Assembly: GCA_035560815.1 (NCBI GenBank)
Contig: DATMYR010000006.1
Span: 23,975 to 87,974 of the forward strand
Direction of reading: 5' to 3'
Length of the DNA stretch: 64,000 nt
Source of the DNA: UBA5314 sp035560815
GTDB taxonomy: Bacteria; Bacillota; Syntrophomonadia; Syntrophomonadales; Syntrophomonadaceae
The notes beneath the pieces were generated by a model. It was given only the letters and a program-made list of their open reading frames with translations, was not told the origin of the DNA and ran no database searches. Shown here one piece after another: positions 60,505 to 64,000 of this stretch. The translations under genes were made by a program, and so were the position numbers. Positions within the stretch are counted from its first letter, which is position 1. Every line of letters begins with the position of its first letter.

Positions 60505-60534
60505 GGGGGAAACAACGGTCTTCTTGTTTCCCCC
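60505..60534 (+). terminator. Hairpin after rnr
   Basis: GGGGGAAACA (60505-60514) / TGTTTCCCCC (60525-60534), perfect 10-bp stem, no T-run. Likely the rnr mRNA 3' hairpin. The following 70 bp again contain GAGAACCG and TGTTCCCCGGGGGAA, partly self-complementary. Confidence 0.6.
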
Positions 60535-60611
60535 CAATGGGAACGATACGACCTGGGAAAGAAGAGAACCGGCAGACTGCGTCCTGTTCCCCGGGGGAAA
60601 TGGACCCTGCC

Positions 60612-60640
60612 TTGACTAGTAGGCCTGGCTCAGGTATAAT
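60612..60640 (+). promoter_or_regulatory. Sigma-A promoter of smpB
   Basis: TTGACT (60612-60617), 17 bases, TATAAT (60635-60640). Near-consensus; about 100 bases before the smpB start. Confidence 0.82.
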
Positions 60641-60741
60641 CAACTTGCAGAAGTATTGTTGAATCCGGCCCTGGCCTTTGGGTAGCATGACTCCCGGGCG
60701 AGGGTTTACGTTTCTTCATAGTGAAGTAGAAGGTGGCAAGT

Positions 60742-61218
60742 ATGGGGGTCAAACAAAAAGGGATTAAACCGGTGGTAGATAACCGCCGGGCCCGCCATGA
60801 ATATCATATTAAAGAAAACCTTGAAGCAGGCCTGGTTCTGGTCGGCACCGAGGTTAAATCCCTGCGTTTGGGCAAAGCCAATTTGCGCGATGCTTACGCT
60901 GTGGTCAAAGAGGGAGAGGTGTGGGTCAATAACTTCCACATCAGCCCCTATGATATGGGCAACCAGTTTAACCATGACCCTTTGCGGCCTAAAAAATTGC
61001 TTTTACACAAGCGGGAGATTCATCATCTGCAAGTGTTGCAGCGAGAAAAGGGGCTTACCCTGATTCCGCTAAGAATCTACTTCAAGGATGGCCGGATCAA
61101 GATGGATCTGGCGGTGGCAGTGGGTAAAAAGCTTTACGACAAGCGGGATGACATGGCCACCCGCGATGCCCACCGGGATATGGAGCGGGCCATCAAGGAA
61201 AGAGGCCGCGAGTCTTAG
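60742..61218 (+). CDS. smpB: SsrA-binding protein SmpB
   Basis: 158 residues. Binds the tRNA-like part of tmRNA and carries it to stalled ribosomes. Conserved NRRARHEYHIKENLEAGLVL, GTEVKSLRLGKANLRDAYAV, a central HISPYDMGNQFNHDPLRPKK and the basic C-terminal tail (KRDDMATRDAHRDMERAIKE) that acts in the A site. ATG 60742 is taken (AAGGTGG 6 bases before); GTG 60733 is in frame. The tmRNA gene begins 74 bp downstream. Confidence 0.97.
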   Translation: MGVKQKGIKPVVDNRRARHEYHIKENLEAGLVLVGTEVKSLRLGKANLRDAYAVVKEGEVWVNNFHISPYDMGNQFNHDPLRPKKLLLHKREIHHLQVLQREKGLTLIPLRIYFKDGRIKMDLAVAVGKKLYDKRDDMATRDAHRDMERAIKERGRES

Positions 61219-61242
61219 AAGACTTATAGCGCCTTTTACCAG

Positions 61243-61271
61243 TTGACAAAAGGGTATATGGAGCTTATCAT
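61243..61271 (+). promoter_or_regulatory. Sigma-A promoter of ssrA
   Basis: TTGACA (61243-61248), 17-base spacer, TATCAT (61266-61271). The tmRNA 5' end is ~21 bases downstream, leaving a short leader for RNase P to remove. Confidence 0.85.
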
Positions 61272-61291
61272 GGCTCTTGCAACCAATATAA

Positions 61292-61643
61292 GGGGGCGTA
61301 ATGGTTTCGACGGGGGAACTGATGGGTTGAGCAGCGAGCCGAGTTGTCGCCAGCTCGTTAAAAAGGTGAAAAACTTTTAACTGCCGAAGATAACTTCGCA
61401 CTAGCGGCTTAAGCCGCTCGTCCGGCCAGGCTTCCTAACGACCTGGTGCAGGGCGTCACTTAGTTAGGGTACCCTGAAGCCCTCCTCCTCCGAGGGGCTT
61501 TAAGGGGAAAACAATCGGGGATAGCGCAAAGAAAGCCTGTTCGTGGGCGTTCTGCGGGCGAAACCTAAATCACGGACTGCGCTCGGAGATACTCGGCTGG
61601 TCTATCTTTCGGACGGGGGTTCGACTCCCCCCGCCTCCACCAT
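61292..61643 (+). ncRNA. ssrA: tmRNA (ssrA)
   Basis: 352 bases. 5' GGGGGCG pairs with CGCCTCC before the encoded A-CCA at 61640-61643 to form the acceptor stem (one G-U). The T-arm GGGTTCGACTCCC is complete, so it can be charged with alanine. The tag-reading frame resumes at GCC 61383 and encodes AEDNFALAA, then stop at 61410, matching the usual ALAA ending recognised by ClpXP-type proteases. Upstream smpB and its own sigma-A promoter complete the trans-translation set. Confidence 0.97.
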
Positions 61644-61654
61644 GCAAATCCACA

Positions 61655-61692
61655 ACCCAGATCATAAAAATGGTCTGGGTTTTCTATTTAAA
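61655..61692 (+). terminator. Intrinsic terminator of ssrA
   Basis: AACCCAGATCAT (61655-61666) / ATGGTCTGGGTT (61671-61682), loop AAAA, one G-U pair, then TTCTATTT. The next 125 bp (to 61817) hold no gene. Confidence 0.9.
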
Positions 61693-61817
61693 ATCCATCT
61701 CTGCAGGGATGCCAGCTTAGCTGGTAGCTCTGCAAACAGAAGAGTGGCTCATTTTGAATCAGAACAGAGGCGCCCATTTCCCAGAACAAGTGGCTCTACC
61801 ACGCAAGAATATACACT

Positions 61818-62027
61818 TTATTCGAAATAAAATAGTTCTTCAAATTTCTTATCCAGAGCGATACAAAGAACAAGCGCTAATTTTGCAGTCGGGTAAAATT
61901 GCCCTGTTTCAATCGAACTAATGGTTTGACGTGATACACCTACCAGTTTCGCTAAATCACCTTGGGATAGACTCTTTTCAGCCCTAGCTACTTTTAACCG
62001 GTTTTTTAATACCAGATTATTATTCAT
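61818..62027 (-). CDS. Small XRE-type transcriptional regulator
   Basis: 69 residues, a single helix-turn-helix (RLKVARAEKSLSQGDLAKLV, then GVSRQTISSIETGQFYPTAK) and a short C-terminus. This is the Cro/YozG type often found beside small membrane proteins. Its ATG is 6 bp after the stop of the membrane-protein gene, so both are on one transcript. The likely operator is the repeat set upstream of that gene. Confidence 0.9.
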   Translation of the reverse strand: MNNNLVLKNRLKVARAEKSLSQGDLAKLVGVSRQTISSIETGQFYPTAKLALVLCIALDKKFEELFYFE

Positions 62028-62033
62028 AAATTG

Positions 62034-62345
62034 CTACCTCCCAATAAAGAATTGAAAAGTATACCAGCTGACAATAAGAGTCCCAATTATACCCAACACC
62101 AGATACTTTGCATTTTTTAGACTTTTATATTGATAAATACTGGATGCAGCCCAGTAAGACCAAAAAATAGCAGAATATCCGGACATACTCCCACCTCTAA
62201 TCGCGGAGGCCATACCGAAAATTGCTGCCAGGCTTAACATGGCGATTACTCCCCAAGAAAAGGAATAATGATAAAAACTCTTTTCTCTCTCATCCATATA
62301 GCGGTTTTCTTTCCGGCTTTGTCGCAATACTTCTTCTTTATTCAT
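62034..62345 (-). CDS. Small membrane protein paired with XRE regulator (DUF6442-like)
   Basis: 103 residues: N-terminal acidic stretch MNKEEVLRQSRKENRYMDER and three hydrophobic segments. ATG 62345 has AAAGGAG upstream; a longer frame does not. The pairing of MNKEE-type membrane proteins with a small XRE gene is common in Firmicutes; function unknown. Transcribed toward the tmRNA gene. Confidence 0.78.
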   Translation of the reverse strand: MNKEEVLRQSRKENRYMDEREKSFYHYSFSWGVIAMLSLAAIFGMASAIRGGSMSGYSAIFWSYWAASSIYQYKSLKNAKYLVLGIIGTLIVSWYTFQFFIGR

Positions 62346-62376
62346 TTTAGAAATACTCCTTTCAGGTTTCTTTGGT

Positions 62377-62457
62377 GACAAGTATAATTGTCATATAAAA
62401 AACATAACTTGTCAATATAATAATTAAACTTTGCGAGTAGACAAGTATAATTATCAT
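62377..62457. promoter_or_regulatory. Promoter/operator region of the XRE locus
   Basis: GACAAGTATAATTGTCAT (62377-62394) and GACAAGTATAATTATCAT (62440-62457) are near-identical direct repeats 63 bp apart, and an inverted half-site ACTTGTC (62407-62413) lies between them. On the minus strand TTGACA (62415-62410) and GACAAT, 17 bases later, form a sigma-A promoter whose -10 falls inside the first repeat. This is the layout of an autorepressor operator. Confidence 0.65.
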
Positions 62458-62604
62458 GATGAACATGGGACGAGGAAGGACTTCCCCTAGCTTAGCGGTT
62501 GAGTTTTGCCTTTTTCACTTAGCGAGTATGCGATTCCTGAGTAATGGCTTTTATATTTGGGGGGGGAAAGAGAATTGTGTTGTTAGTTATAGGGGCCATA
62601 ACTA

Positions 62605-62613
62605 TGGTATAAT
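62605..62613 (+). promoter_or_regulatory. Extended -10 promoter of the toxin-antitoxin pair
   Basis: TGGTATAAT, an extended -10, 33 bases before the antitoxin ATG, with a GTTAT/ATAAC inverted repeat (62586-62602) over the usual -35 position, a possible autorepression site. Confidence 0.55.
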
Positions 62614-62645
62614 AATGGCACGGCAACAGAAAGGAGTTGACGGTT

Positions 62646-62906
62646 ATGCCGCATATTATTCCGATCAGGGATTTGAAAAATACAAGCGCAATCTCTAAAA
62701 TGTGCCAAGAGGCAACCGAGCCGATATATATTACCAAAAACGGCTATGGCGATATGGTTATCATGAGTGTAAAAATGTACGAAGAAAGACTATTTATGCT
62801 GGATGTGTACAACAAATTAGCTGCAGCCGAGGTGCAGATAGCGGAAGGAAAGGTGCTGGATGGAGACGCATCTTTGAAAAGCATAAGAGAAAAATACAAT
62901 GTATAG
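62646..62906 (+). CDS. Type II antitoxin, Phd/YefM family
   Basis: 86 residues. N-terminal IIPIRDLKNTSAISKMCQEA is the DNA-binding Phd/YefM fold; the centre TEPIYITKNGYGDMVIMSVK is typical; the C-terminal tail wraps the toxin. AAGGAG 9 bases before ATG 62646. Its last codons overlap the toxin start by 8 bases, the standard coupling. Confidence 0.92.
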   Translation: MPHIIPIRDLKNTSAISKMCQEATEPIYITKNGYGDMVIMSVKMYEERLFMLDVYNKLAAAEVQIAEGKVLDGDASLKSIREKYNV

Positions 62907-63207
62907 TCTGGTTGTTTCGGAGCTTGCTTACAAAGATTTGGATAATATCGTCTCATATATTGCCGTTCAACTTGTAAACCCCATAGCAGCCACCAATTTC
63001 CTCGATGAAGTGGAAAAATGTTATGGCTTTTTGAGAAGCAATCCGCTTATGTATGAACGCTGTCATGATGCTTATTTAGAAAAAGAAGGCTATCGCAAGG
63101 CGATCATAAAAAACTATGTGCTGGTTTATAAGGTTGAGGAAGCAGCCAGGACGGTTATTATTCATCGCTTTTTCTACGGTGCACAGGAATATGTGAAATT
63201 GATATAA
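62899..63207 (+). CDS. Type II toxin, RelE/ParE family
   Basis: 102 residues with MYSLVVSELAYKDLDNIVSY, the core YRKAIIKNYVLVYKVEEA and ending VIIHRFFYGAQEYVKLI, all typical of RelE/ParE. Whether it cuts ribosome-bound mRNA or inhibits gyrase cannot be said. Partner antitoxin is directly upstream. 63208-63459 behind it holds no recognisable gene; a minus-strand open frame there has no family features. Confidence 0.92.
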   Translation: MYSLVVSELAYKDLDNIVSYIAVQLVNPIAATNFLDEVEKCYGFLRSNPLMYERCHDAYLEKEGYRKAIIKNYVLVYKVEEAARTVIIHRFFYGAQEYVKLI

Positions 63208-63459
63208 AGAAATTAGCTTTGCCTAAACAACTTGAAGAGCTGCCGCTTCCTTATTGTGGATTTTGACTGCCACGCCCCCCCTCCATCACCCACAATTATA
63301 CTGGATTGGAAAGGCCCAGAAGGCAGGAACAGTCGGGACCAGAGGGCTTTGGATAAACTATCTGGAGTTGCTCCGCTACTTAAGAAACGACGAGGGATCT
63401 CGTAAATCAATGCGGAACCTCAGATAATAGGAAACAAAATCAATGGAGGAAACCATGTG

Positions 63460-64000
63460 CTAATGTTCTGTAATATTAACAAGCTCCCTTCGATCAACAA
63501 GTCTTGGAGGCTCCTCTAACCAGCCATTATCAATCGTAATGTTCACACCGTCTTCAAAATAGCTAACGACCTCTGCCGATATTTTGGCTAATTCAACTGT
63601 AAGATCATGTCTAAAGCTATTTGTCAGACTGCTTCCGTATATCAATGCTCCACCGCTGTTTAAATTAACCAAATGGAACATCATCAGCTTGTCTGAAAAC
63701 GGGGGTACTGTTGAATCAGTAACCATGTTATCCCAATAAGTAGCAATAGGCACATCTTCACGCATTAAGATTGATGAAAAGGTATCGATGATATTTGATG
63801 CAGTGTTTATCCCCCTGGTTATATAAGCACGAACCTGTTCAGACCTTGCTGTTTGTTTAAATCCCATCAGCAAGTATTTACCCAGGTAGTTTATATTAAT
63901 TGCATGAGAAAGCATTGATATTTCTTGGGCGAGCAGCGGTCTCTTCTCCCCTAAAAACCCCGTTAGAAAGTTCTGCTTCTTAATAAAGTCAACCTTTTTT
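63460..64000 (-). CDS. DUF3231-type protein, C-terminal part (gene runs out of window)
   Basis: The minus-strand frame is open from the window edge to a stop at 63460 (about 180 codons). DFIKKQNFLTGFLGEKRPLL, then LMGFKQTARSEQVRAYITRG, PPFSDKLMMFHLVNLNSGGA and a final LVDRREL resemble the DUF3231 family of sporeformer helical proteins; function unknown. The ATG at 63915 is internal since the upstream frame is coding-like. Confidence 0.75.
   Translation of the reverse strand, partial: KKVDFIKKQNFLTGFLGEKRPLLAQEISMLSHAININYLGKYLLMGFKQTARSEQVRAYITRGINTASNIIDTFSSILMREDVPIATYWDNMVTDSTVPPFSDKLMMFHLVNLNSGGALIYGSSLTNSFRHDLTVELAKISAEVVSYFEDGVNITIDNGWLEEPPRLVDRRELVNITEH

Noticed and set aside
62456..62698. 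80-residue plus-strand frame before the antitoxin
   Set aside because: No ribosome site; it overlaps the toxin-antitoxin promoter and the antitoxin start.
63265..63295. Possible second copy of the tmRNA 3' end (attachment repeat)
   Set aside because: Only a loose C-rich similarity; the T-arm and acceptor sequence are not repeated.

Overview
The window is a chromosome segment from an endospore-lineage Firmicute, probably a motile anaerobic Clostridium-class organism close to Syntrophomonas and relatives. That placement is inferred from gene content, mid-range GC and protein style; no search was run. The gene order tracks the classical Bacillus subtilis order (flgK-flgL-yviE-fliW-csrA-hag-fliD-fliS-hpf-secA-prfB-ftsEX-ctp-minJ-uvrBA, then rapZ-yvcK-whiA, cggR-gap-pgk-tpi-pgm-eno, secG-est-rnr-smpB-ssrA). 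Most of it is therefore ancestral core, with accessory DNA mainly in the intergenic gaps and after ssrA.

1-15.2 kb, late flagellar block: hook-filament junction proteins (flgK end, flgL), the fliW-csrA regulatory pair, filament cap fliD, a second short csrA on the opposite strand, a very long flagellin (726 aa), a small helical protein, flagellin lysine methylase fliB, then flaG, fliS and two small FliT/FlgN-like export chaperones. The flagellin leader has a sigma-28-type promoter and a perfect 8-bp hairpin with ACGGA in its loop, the classical CsrA target, so the window carries the flagellin gene, its probable translational repressor and the repressor's antagonist. A three-gene minus-strand cell-envelope cluster (VanW-like, PRC-barrel with a Gly-Asn repeat, acidic membrane protein) and a decayed EF-hand-type gene sit inside this block.

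15.3-30.6 kb: zinc-ribbon protein, ribosome hibernation factor, secA, motAB, prfB with its programmed +1 frameshift, split transketolase, then the envelope and division set ftsE-ftsX-M23 hydrolase-ctp-minJ-like, and a two-domain P-loop protein.

30.9-44.1 kb: uvrB-uvrA-uvrC, a small YvlD-type membrane protein, a HAD phosphatase, a DUF362 ferredoxin-like protein, a ROK sugar kinase, a phosphoglucose/phosphomannose isomerase, a mono-haem cytochrome c lipoprotein and an unrecognised protein.

44.3-61.7 kb: PHP-rapZ-yvcK-whiA, rpoN, the CggR-controlled lower glycolytic operon (gap-pgk-tpi-gpmI-eno, tpiA apparently starting at CTG), secG-est-HD-rnr, smpB and tmRNA. tmRNA and its partner SmpB each have a near-consensus sigma-A promoter.

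61.7-64 kb, accessory tail after the tmRNA gene: an XRE regulator with a small membrane protein, a Phd/RelE-type toxin-antitoxin pair, and a truncated DUF3231-type gene.

The least explained structure is a set of dispersed intergenic repeats. One family has near-perfect long hairpins built around AAGGGGACGG (21.7 and 26.9 kb). A second, modular family is built from GGGGAAGGTGTGTCCCC and CATGGGGACATTCCTT ends with variable GC-rich mini-hairpins (22.7, 30.6, 37.8 and 38.4 kb). A third type lies at 42.8 kb. No CRISPR array, rRNA, tRNA or intact transposase was seen.
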